Of a stretch of 64,000 nt of DNA, positions 38,871 to 45,504 are shown in pieces. Origin of the DNA: Salibacterium aidingense DSM 18341 (GTDB lineage Bacteria > Bacillota > Bacilli > Bacillales > Marinococcaceae). Below the pieces are notes generated by a model, which saw nothing but the letters and a program-made list of their open reading frames with translations, was not told where the DNA came from and ran no database searches. The DNA lies in contig NZ_AUCI01000008.1 in assembly GCF_000429685.1 (NCBI RefSeq), positions 147,145 through 211,144 on the forward strand. The letters are read 5' to 3'. Every line of letters begins with the position of its first letter. The stretch's first letter is position 1. The position numbers and the translations under genes are program-made.

Positions 38871-39173
38871 ATGAAACAGGTACCCATAACAGAGAAAGCG
38901 GCCCGGCAATTGAAACGGCGGATAGATAACGGCGGCCGGATTTTTCTTACGGCTGCCCTGTCAGGAGGCTGACAAGGTTTTATTGATTTTGCCCTGATTC
39001 TGGAGGAATCAGTTCATGACAGCGAAGGGCAGGTTTATGCCGGGGAAGATGTGTATTCTCACATCAAACCGAATCCTTGTCTTGACCATCATCCGTCATT
39101 GGGATGGGTCCTAAAGAACAAAAATGAAACCATCGCGGTTGGAGTGAAAATGAGAAAGCAGCCCGTAGAATGA
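38871..39173 (+). CDS. HesB/IscA-like selenoprotein 1, Sec34
   Basis: A 100-residue protein readable only if the TGA at 38970-38972 is selenocysteine. The order ITEKAARQLKRRI, then IFLTAALSGGUQGFIDFALI, then VYAGEDVYSHIKPNPC fits the HesB/IscA fold, with Sec at the position of the first of the three cluster-binding cysteines. A further cysteine (HIKPNPC) is present; the C-terminal C-x-C of true IscA is missing. ATG with GGAAAGGGAG upstream. A hairpin lies 21 bases after the UGA. Function unknown; a redox or metal-handling role is inferred. Operon with the M19 dipeptidase and HesB-like 2. Confidence 0.85.
38994..39012 (+). promoter_or_regulatory. candidate bSECIS hairpin of HesB-like 1
   Basis: CTGATTC-TGGAG-GAATCAG: perfect 7-bp stem with loop UGGAG, 21 bases after the UGA. 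Confidence 0.7.
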
Positions 39174-39230
39174 AACGATTATTTCCCACCCGCATAGAAT
39201 ATACAAAAATAGGAAGGGAAGATATCGTTC

Positions 39231-40139
39231 ATGGATATTGCAGATGCTCATTGTGATGCTTTATGGAAAATGGTTCAGTCACTTCCGCCATCCGTGACAG
39301 CGGAAGCCATGAATAAGGGCGGCGTGCGGATGCAGAATTTTGCATTGTTTGTTCCAACCGATAAAACACCTGGACAACAAAAGGAATTATTAAAGAAAGA
39401 AATGCAGCTGTACCACCATTGGAGAAAATCTTCTTTAGGAGACGGCGGAATTCAGCCCTTGTTATCCCTGGAAGGAGCGGGGGTCCTGGAGGATGACTTC
39501 AATGAATGGGAGAGAATGATAGAAAACGGAGTAGAAATGGCCTCTCTTACCTGGAACGAAAGAAATGAATTAGCCGCTGGAAGTCTCCAGTCCAATAATT
39601 ATGGACTCACGGATAAGGGGAAAAACGTGATCCAATGGATGAATGACCATAATATTGTATTTGATGCGGCTCATTTAAATGAAAAAAGTTTTTGGCAGGC
39701 TGTAGAGCTGGTAGAACAACCTGTTGTCAGTCATACGAATGTGAAGACCCTTCATCCTCATCCGCGTAATCTTTCAGATGATCAAATTCGCACTCTAGTG
39801 CAAAAGCAGGGATTTATTGGTTTGACCTTTTATCCTCCGTTTATAAATGGAACAGAAACGGCCGGTTTTTCCGACTTCGGCCGGCAGGTGGAACACTTGT
39901 GCAGTCTGGGAGCAGCGGATATTATTGGGTTTGGCTCTGATTTTGATGGAATAACAGAAACCATTACAGGAATGGAAACCCCTGCCAAATTTCCTTCCCT
40001 CATCGAATGGCTTCTGCAGCGGTTTGATGAGGAGATAGTAAAAAAAATAGCGTGCTGCAATTTTCGAAGGTATTGGAACAATAAACGATATGATACAAAG
40101 CGCCATCCTTTTCAAACACAGGATGATCCTCTAGAATAA
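39231..40139 (+). CDS. M19 membrane-type dipeptidase
   Basis: A 302-residue zinc dipeptidase of the renal dipeptidase family. The metal ligands are in ADAHCDALWK (H-x-D), LSLEGA (glutamate), VVSHTN and the HPHPRNLSDDQI histidine region; the active-site aspartate is in GFGSDFDG. It hydrolyses dipeptides, including unusual ones with D- or dehydro residues. There is no signal peptide, so it is cytoplasmic. It sits 57 bases after HesB-like 1 and 21 bases before HesB-like 2, a probable operon. The usual GGNFLR motif near the C terminus is CCNFRRYW here. Confidence 0.9.
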   Translation: MDIADAHCDALWKMVQSLPPSVTAEAMNKGGVRMQNFALFVPTDKTPGQQKELLKKEMQLYHHWRKSSLGDGGIQPLLSLEGAGVLEDDFNEWERMIENGVEMASLTWNERNELAAGSLQSNNYGLTDKGKNVIQWMNDHNIVFDAAHLNEKSFWQAVELVEQPVVSHTNVKTLHPHPRNLSDDQIRTLVQKQGFIGLTFYPPFINGTETAGFSDFGRQVEHLCSLGAADIIGFGSDFDGITETITGMETPAKFPSLIEWLLQRFDEEIVKKIACCNFRRYWNNKRYDTKRHPFQTQDDPLE

Positions 40140-40160
40140 AGAAGGAAAGAGGTGAAATAC

Positions 40161-40451
40161 ATGGAGATTACAGACAAGGCTAAACAGTTTATTGAAGGAA
40201 TCATGCAGGAACATGATATGTCCTCGATTCGTGTCGTCTTTTCCGGCATGGGCTGAGGCGGTCCAAATGTAGGACTGGCTCTGGATGAGCCGGCAGAAGA
40301 GGATGTAAAACGGGATATTAACGGCATCCACGTAGCGATTGAACAGCAGATTCTCTCACACGTGGAAGAGGTAACGCTTGATGTTGAAACCTCCGAAGAC
40401 GGGGAACCGGGACTGGTCATGAACGGGGCTCCGGACAGCGATTGCTGTTAA
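40161..40451 (+). CDS. HesB/IscA-like selenoprotein 2, Sec32
   Basis: A 96-residue HesB-like protein with an in-frame TGA at 40254-40256. The block VVFSGMGUGGPNVGLALDEP is close to that of known HesB-like selenoproteins, and the C terminus ends in DSDCC, supplying two thiols that could work with Sec. N-terminal ITDKAKQFIEGIM helix as in the family. GAAAGAGGTG precedes the ATG. A hairpin lies 18 bases after the UGA. Iron-sulfur or selenium/redox chemistry is inferred; no function is proven for this group. Last gene of the cluster, with a terminator behind it. Confidence 0.92.
40275..40293 (+). promoter_or_regulatory. candidate bSECIS hairpin of HesB-like 2
   Basis: CTGGCTC-TGGAT-GAGCCGG: 7-bp stem (one T-G) with loop UGGAU, 18 bases after the UGA; same UGGA loop start as HesB-like 1. 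Confidence 0.7.
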
Positions 40452-40465
40452 CCCCTGAAATAAAG

Positions 40466-40512
40466 AAAAAGCTGTCCTGCAGCGGAGACGCTTCCGCCGG
40501 GACAGCTTTTTT
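40466..40512. terminator. shared terminator between HesB-like 2 and the betaine-binding gene
   Basis: AAAGCTGTCC/GGACAGCTTTTTT long hairpin between convergent genes. Confidence 0.85.
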
Positions 40513-40516
40513 CCTT

Positions 40517-41479
40517 CTATTCTATCCACTCGTTAACTAGATCCTGATTTTCCTCGACCCATTTCTCTGCTCCATCAATTGGCTCTTCTGCTTCATTCAC
40601 TTCTACCATCAATTCACCAATCGCGTCGTCCTCCATTTTCCAGTTCTTAAACCATTCATCGAGTTCAGGGTAATCCTCCGCAAACCCTTCGCGTGTGGCA
40701 TGGTGGATTTGCTCTGAATCACCGTACGTGTTTTTAGGATCCTCCAAATATTTTAGATCATGCTGAGAAAACACCCGGTGCGGACTCCAAAGCGGAGCTA
40801 CTATCGGCTCTTCATTTTGAACAGCCTGGTTAATTTCCTCCAGCATGGCCGGTTCCGAGCTTGGCAGAAGTTCGAAGTCCAGATCATATTCTTCAATAAG
40901 ATCCTCGGTTACTTCCATCGTACCTGCACCCGGATCGAACCCTGTGATCTCCCCATTGAATTCTTCCGCGTGGTCATTCAGGTCTTCAATGCTGTTGATC
41001 TCTTCCATGTATTCAGGAACAACAAGCCCAACCTTGGCATTTTCATACCATACTTCATCAGAGAAGTTGATGTCATCCCCGTATTCTTCTACATAACTGG
41101 CATCCTGAATCGGCAGCCATACTTCAAGACTGATATCAAGGCCGCCTTCCGCGACAGCTGCCATGGTCGTTCCCATATCGAGGTTATTTAATTCAACGTC
41201 ATACCCTTGGTCTTCCAGGATGACTTTCCACATGTTTGTCACGGCGATATTTTCCGCCCAGTTAATCTGTCCCATTGTCAGCGTGTCTTTGCTGCTCTCA
41301 CTGTCTGCTTCTTCGCTGGACTCTCCGCCGGAGGACTCGTCTTCCTTTTGTTCTCCTGCTTCTTCTTCTGCGTTATCCGGTTCCTCGGAAGTGTCCGTGT
41401 CGTCACTGCCGCAGGCTGCAAGTCCTGTGAGTAAAAAGAAAAATAACATCGAGCTTATCATTTGTTTCATCATTTTCAT
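40517..41479 (-). CDS. glycine betaine-type ABC substrate-binding lipoprotein
   Basis: A 320-residue OpuAC/ProX-like binding protein. The signal peptide (MLFFFLLTGLAACGS lipobox, cysteine about residue 23) is followed by a very acidic linker of about 40 residues. The mature domain has MGQINWAENIAVTNMWKVIL, LDISLEVWLPIQ and WSPHRVFSQHDLKYLED, with tryptophans that could form the quaternary-amine cage. No permease or ATPase is adjacent, so it must work with components elsewhere. AAGGGG lies before the ATG. The acidic linker fits a salt-adapted surface proteome. Confidence 0.85.
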   Translation of the reverse strand: MKMMKQMISSMLFFFLLTGLAACGSDDTDTSEEPDNAEEEAGEQKEDESSGGESSEEADSESSKDTLTMGQINWAENIAVTNMWKVILEDQGYDVELNNLDMGTTMAAVAEGGLDISLEVWLPIQDASYVEEYGDDINFSDEVWYENAKVGLVVPEYMEEINSIEDLNDHAEEFNGEITGFDPGAGTMEVTEDLIEEYDLDFELLPSSEPAMLEEINQAVQNEEPIVAPLWSPHRVFSQHDLKYLEDPKNTYGDSEQIHHATREGFAEDYPELDEWFKNWKMEDDAIGELMVEVNEAEEPIDGAEKWVEENQDLVNEWIE

Positions 41480-41815
41480 TGATACCCCTTACTTTTGATT
41501 TTTTCTTCAGCAGAAAGATAACGTATGAATGGTCTAGACTGTGCATCCTTCTTTCTCAGCATGAGCATAACCCATACGTTTCATTCTCGCCCCCTTTTCG
41601 TTAAGAATGTTAGATTAATTAAATATTTTTTTAACAAATTTAACATAACATTTTCTCGAGAAAAGTCAAATAAAATAAATGGAACAATTAAGCTTCAGCT
41701 CTTGTGGCATGTCCATTGAAAAAATTTTATTTTTTTTATGGTACCGGAATATTACTGTAATAAAACCTAAAAATTTGGTATTGTATTAATGTATCTGTAC
41801 ATATAGGAGGAGAAC
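41480..41815. other. 336-base divergent intergenic region
   Basis: No gene is supported; the stretch is AT-rich, especially 41600-41790, and must hold promoters for the minus-strand betaine-binding gene and the plus-strand ylmA. The -35/-10 elements cannot be assigned confidently. Confidence 0.5.
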
Positions 41816-42610
41816 ATGGAAAAGCAAAGAATGCTGTTATCCTTTGAGAACGTAGATGTAATAACAGGCGGTACGATCAGGTTAAAAGATGTGACTTTCG
41901 AATTGAAAGAAGGAGAACAATGGGGGTTATTAGGGTTGAATGGCTCCGGTAAAACAACTCTGCTCCAGATTATTGCCGGATATGTATGGCCCACATCCGG
42001 AGCTGTCTATAGCTGGCAGGGGAAATACGGAAGGATTAGTATTCCAAAACTGCGGCAGCGTATTGGCTGGGTCAGTGATGCCCTGGATGATCGTTATCGA
42101 ACAAGAGCCAGTGATACAGCGCTGGAAGTGGTATTAAGCGGATTATTTGCTTCGGTGGGATTATATGAAAAGACAAACACGTACCAGGTAGAAACAGCTT
42201 CCGGCTGGATGGATTTTTTTGGAATAGGACATTTAAAAGAGAATAAGTACTCCCAGCTTTCCCAGGGGGAAAAAAAGAGAACGATGCTTGCCCGGGCCTG
42301 GATGGCAGAGCCGCGGATCCTGCTTCTGGATGAACCGTGTACCGGGCTGGATGTGAAAGGGAGAGAGGAATTTCTATCTTCCCTGGAAGCTCTTATGGAG
42401 CTGGACAATGCTCCGGCCTTGATTTATGTTACCCATCATATGGAGGAACTTCCGGCTTCTGTAAGCAATGTATTATTATTAAAAGAGGCAAACATGATAC
42501 ATAAGGGCCCAAAAAAAGAAATTCTCAATGATGCCAATGTACAGGAAACGTTTGAGGTAAAGGGGAGAGTACATTGGGAGAAGGAAAGACCCTGGCTTCT
42601 TGTTCCATAA
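41816..42610 (+). CDS. ylmA: ABC transporter ATPase YlmA
   Basis: A 264-residue stand-alone ABC ATPase resembling YlmA/MolC-like proteins. It has Walker A GLNGSGKTTLL, a signature YSQLSQGEKKRTMLARAW, Walker B ILLLDEPCTGLD and H-loop YVTHHMEEL. No permease gene is adjacent, and its signature region (SQGEKKR) is of the type found in cytoplasmic ABC proteins, so transport is not certain. AGGAGG precedes the ATG. The partner is unknown. Confidence 0.85.
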   Translation: MEKQRMLLSFENVDVITGGTIRLKDVTFELKEGEQWGLLGLNGSGKTTLLQIIAGYVWPTSGAVYSWQGKYGRISIPKLRQRIGWVSDALDDRYRTRASDTALEVVLSGLFASVGLYEKTNTYQVETASGWMDFFGIGHLKENKYSQLSQGEKKRTMLARAWMAEPRILLLDEPCTGLDVKGREEFLSSLEALMELDNAPALIYVTHHMEELPASVSNVLLLKEANMIHKGPKKEILNDANVQETFEVKGRVHWEKERPWLLVP

Positions 42611-42815
42611 GGAGGAAGAATAAGGTTTGATACTTTTACACATTTTCCTATTAGAATAGAAAATGGGGATATTTTTCCTGCCATGGAAGGGTTTGCAGAC
42701 ACAAGTCATGGTCTTCACCAAGACAGGACAGGGAGAATGGAAAGGGATAATGTGTGTTAGCCTGCTCTATATGTTACAATACATGGCAGTATGGATTATG
42801 AAAGGAGAAATACAT

Positions 42816-43682
42816 TTGAGTAAAAAATGGATAGTCAGCCTTGCGCTTGCTGTGTCTGTGTCTGTAATGACAGCCTGCGGAGGAGACGAAGCATCAGATG
42901 ACCAGGAAGGTCAATCCAATGACTCCCAGCAGGAAGAAACCAATGAGGAAAACAATGAGAATTCCTCTAATGAAGACGGCGGCAATGAGGGAGAAACGGC
43001 TCAAGAAATGCCTGATCCTGATCTTTCCGATATACCTGATGTTGTAGCTGAAGTTAATGGAGAAGAAATCTCTAAAAATGAATTTGAATCGGTTTATGTC
43101 TCGACGCTGAATAACTACGCTGCTCAAGGCATGAATATTCAGGAGCAGGATGAAAACGGAGAAATGCAGGAACAGATTCAACAGCAGACCGTCGATCAGT
43201 TAATCGGCCAGAAACTGTTGATTCAGGAAGCAGATAACCAGGATATTACCGCATCAGAAGAAGAAATTGATGAAGAACTGACATCCTTGAAAGAACAGTT
43301 TGGCTCTGATGAGCAGTTCCAGGAAGCTCTTGATTCGGAAGGTGTTTCTGAGGATGAACTGCAAAGCGATATTGAACAGCAGGTTAAAGTAAACAAATTG
43401 GTAGAAAATGAAACAGGGGACATTGAGGTAACAGATGAAGAAGTAGAAGAGATGTACAATCAAATGGTACAAGCCCAGGGCGGCGGTGAAGGAGAAGAAG
43501 GCAGTGAAGAAAGTGAAGACGGAGGCAGCGAAGAAGACGGGTCTTCTGAATCAGAGACTCCTTCATTGGAAGAAATGAGACCACAGATTGAACAGCAGAT
43601 TACCTCTCAAAAACAGAATGAGCAGGTACAGTCTCTTGTCGATCAGCTCCGTGAAGAAGGAGACGTTACCGTTAACCTGTAA
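42816..43682 (+). CDS. SurA N-terminal-domain lipoprotein (PrsA-like chaperone)
   Basis: A 288-residue lipoprotein. The signal peptide ends in VMTACGG, followed by a Gln/Glu/Asn-rich acidic linker (to about residue 70). A SurA_N-type helical domain follows: VVAEVNGEEISKNEFESVY, QQTVDQLIGQKLLIQEAD and a helical C-terminal part. A second acidic Gly/Ser/Glu stretch (about 222-250) interrupts it. No parvulin isomerase domain is seen, so it is a PrsA/SurA-like holdase at most. TTG 42816 follows AAAGGAG; the longer frame has no ribosome site. Extracytoplasmic protein folding is inferred. Confidence 0.8.
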   Translation: MSKKWIVSLALAVSVSVMTACGGDEASDDQEGQSNDSQQEETNEENNENSSNEDGGNEGETAQEMPDPDLSDIPDVVAEVNGEEISKNEFESVYVSTLNNYAAQGMNIQEQDENGEMQEQIQQQTVDQLIGQKLLIQEADNQDITASEEEIDEELTSLKEQFGSDEQFQEALDSEGVSEDELQSDIEQQVKVNKLVENETGDIEVTDEEVEEMYNQMVQAQGGGEGEEGSEESEDGGSEEDGSSESETPSLEEMRPQIEQQITSQKQNEQVQSLVDQLREEGDVTVNL

Positions 43683-43719
43683 CAAAAAAAGCCGGCAGTC
43701 CCCACTGCCGGCTTTTTTA
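43682..43719 (+). terminator. terminator after the SurA-like gene
   Basis: GCCGGCAGT/ACTGCCGGC stem with TTTTTT tail. Confidence 0.9.
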
Positions 43720-43844
43720 TATTTATATCAGGAGGAAAGTTTGATTTTTTTGGGTAATTTAGAAATAATCCTTGCAGTTCAGCGGTAATTAGGTAAAATA
43801 GAGACAAAAGTACTAATGCCATATGAATAGTTGGGGGTAGAACC

Positions 43845-44756
43845 ATGGCACTGACAAATCAAACAGATATACTGCTCGAAAGCGGCACCAATGAACTGGA
43901 AATCGTCATGTTTGAAGTGGGCGGCGGCACCTTTGGAATTAATGTGTTAAAGGTAAGGGAAATTATTCAGCCGGTAGCGGTAACAGAAACGCCGAATCGA
44001 CACGAACATCTGGAAGGAGTCGTTCGTCTTAGAGAGGAAGTTATTCCGGTTGTAGATCTGGCGAAAGTATTAGGATATCCGCCATCCGAACAGCCGGAAC
44101 ACGATAAATTTATCATTTCCGAACTAAATCAAATGAAGGTTGCTTTTCACGTTCATTCCGTCTCACGAATACACCGCATTTCCTGGGAGCAGATAGAAAA
44201 ACCGGGTGAACTCTCCCAGGGATATGATGCAAATACGATTGGAATTGTAAAAATGGAGGAAAAAATGTCCCTCCTTCTGGACTATGAAAAAATCGTGATG
44301 GACATTGCCCCGGAAGCCGGTGTGAATATGAACCAGGTAAGTAATATCAGCTATAAAGACAGAACCGAAAAACAACTGATGATCGTTGAGGATTCCACGA
44401 TCTTAAGACAAATGCTCGAAGATGTGCTGGAGGAAGCCGGGTATGTTAATTCATTTATGTTCCAGGATGGAAAAGCTGCCTGGGATTACCTGCAGGGGGA
44501 ACCGGAGGACGTGGAAGAGCGGAAGCTTCCAGACTTGATCATTACCGATTTGGAAATGCCAAAAATGGACGGACATCATTTAACCTATAAAATTAAAGAT
44601 CATCATGAATTAAAATCCATCCCTGTGGTCATATTTTCATCATTGATTACAGAGGATTTATACCATAAAGGAGAACAGGTAGGGGCAGAAGCGCAGATCA
44701 GCAAACCGGAAATTGTCCATCTGGTCGACGAAATAGATACATTAATACTGAATTAA
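43845..44756 (+). CDS. cheV: chemotaxis coupling protein CheV
   Basis: A 303-residue fusion of a CheW coupling domain (about residues 15-150, with FEVGGGTFGINVLKVREII and EGVVRLREEVIPVVDLAKVLG) and a response-regulator receiver domain (about 175-300) with phospho-acceptor aspartate in DLIITDLEMPKMDG, SS in the T/S switch region and the conserved lysine QISKPE. CheV couples receptors to CheA and tunes adaptation. No other chemotaxis genes are adjacent, as in B. subtilis. Confidence 0.95.
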   Translation: MALTNQTDILLESGTNELEIVMFEVGGGTFGINVLKVREIIQPVAVTETPNRHEHLEGVVRLREEVIPVVDLAKVLGYPPSEQPEHDKFIISELNQMKVAFHVHSVSRIHRISWEQIEKPGELSQGYDANTIGIVKMEEKMSLLLDYEKIVMDIAPEAGVNMNQVSNISYKDRTEKQLMIVEDSTILRQMLEDVLEEAGYVNSFMFQDGKAAWDYLQGEPEDVEERKLPDLIITDLEMPKMDGHHLTYKIKDHHELKSIPVVIFSSLITEDLYHKGEQVGAEAQISKPEIVHLVDEIDTLILN

Positions 44757-44763
44757 TATTAAT

Positions 44764-44797
44764 ATCTCTTACAGCATCTGCTGTAAGAGTTTTTTTA
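44764..44797 (+). terminator. terminator after cheV
   Basis: CTCTTACAGC/GCTGTAAGAG stem followed by TTTTTTT. Confidence 0.9.
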
Positions 44798-44885
44798 GAG
44801 CGTAGTCAATAAATATTGGATGAAGTAGACTGAAGCCCGAATTCTTAGCCGAAAGGGATATGTTAGAAAATTTCTTCAAAACCGG

Positions 44886-44914
44886 TTGACTGTATTATAA
44901 CAACTGTGTATAAT
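44886..44914 (+). promoter_or_regulatory. strong sigma-A promoter before a 33-residue ORF
   Basis: TTGACT (44886-44891), 17 bases, TATAAT (44909-44914). Confidence 0.75.
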
Positions 44915-44956
44915 AAGCATTACATTATAACACTATTCATGGGGAGAGTGATCAGC

Positions 44957-45058
44957 ATGCAGAAGACCAACAGGAAAACGAAAGAACGCAGTGTAACACC
45001 GGCAAAAGAGGAAAAGACCGTTTTGCAGATGATTAACGAATACCACACGGCCAGATAA
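44957..45058 (+). CDS. small basic peptide, 33 residues
   Basis: MQKTNRKTKERSVTPAKEEK at its start and a total of 33 residues. The ATG lies behind GGGGAGAG, and a good sigma-A promoter is 40 bases upstream, with a terminator at 45089-45120, so a short transcript carrying this peptide is well supported. No family recognised; the TVLQMINEYHTAR tail could be a short helix. Function unknown. Confidence 0.55.
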   Translation: MQKTNRKTKERSVTPAKEEKTVLQMINEYHTAR

Positions 45059-45088
45059 TATAAGGTTTCAGCATTTCTGCTTCTTTTT

Positions 45089-45120
45089 ACAATAACGATA
45101 TTTCGTTATTGTATTTTTTT
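45089..45120 (+). terminator. terminator after the 33-residue ORF
   Basis: CAATAACGA/TCGTTATTG stem followed by TATTTTTTTG. Confidence 0.85.
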
Positions 45121-45217
45121 GTTCCTTTTCTGTACTAATACAATATTAATTTTTGATTTATGCTGACTGAAAACGTATAATAAAAGCAAGCAAACAGGGA
45201 GAAGGGAAGATAGTCTT

Positions 45218-45364
45218 TTGAGTACCACGGAACGCAGGAAACTCATTAAAGACTTAGAGATGATATGCGGACTGCCGCGGCAGATGCTGACCCGGCTTAA
45301 CAATGATGAACTGAAAAAGCTCTATAGAGAAAGAATAGGTAAACCGTCTGCCGCGGATCATTGA
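45218..45364 (+). CDS. small hypothetical protein, 48 residues
   Basis: A TTG-started frame of 48 residues with two helices predicted by pattern: ERRKLIKDLEMI and LTRLNNDELKKLYRERIG. The GAGAAGGGAAG before it is a good ribosome site, and a terminator follows. The pattern of charged amphipathic helices resembles small regulators or adaptor peptides of Bacillus, but no family is recognised. Between cheV and mrfA. Confidence 0.55.
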   Translation: MSTTERRKLIKDLEMICGLPRQMLTRLNNDELKKLYRERIGKPSAADH

Positions 45365-45399
45365 CTGAAGAGATCCCGTCATGCGGAAAATAATACATG

Positions 45400-45430
45400 A
45401 AGCCGCCAATGTGAAGTTTGGCGGCTTTTC
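45400..45430 (+). terminator. terminator after the 48-residue ORF
   Basis: AGCCGCCAA/TTTGGCGGCT stem followed by TTTC, ahead of mrfA. Confidence 0.65.
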
Positions 45431-45504
45431 GTTTCTCTGTCACAGAGGATTGGAAATCAAACGTATATTCGGTATAATAGGAGATATAAGAGGTGAAAAT
45501 TCGA

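Noticed and set aside
39231..40139. Hidden selenocysteine in the M19 dipeptidase (CCNFRRYW replaces GGNFLR)
   Set aside because: No in-frame UGA in the gene; the change is an ordinary substitution.
40161..40451. HesB-like 2 as a broken gene with a premature stop
   Set aside because: Single UGA in a conserved GMGUGG context with a hairpin after it; no other lesion in the frame.
41525..41719. 64-codon open frame between the betaine-binding gene and ylmA
   Set aside because: No ribosome site and low-complexity AT-rich sequence; likely chance.
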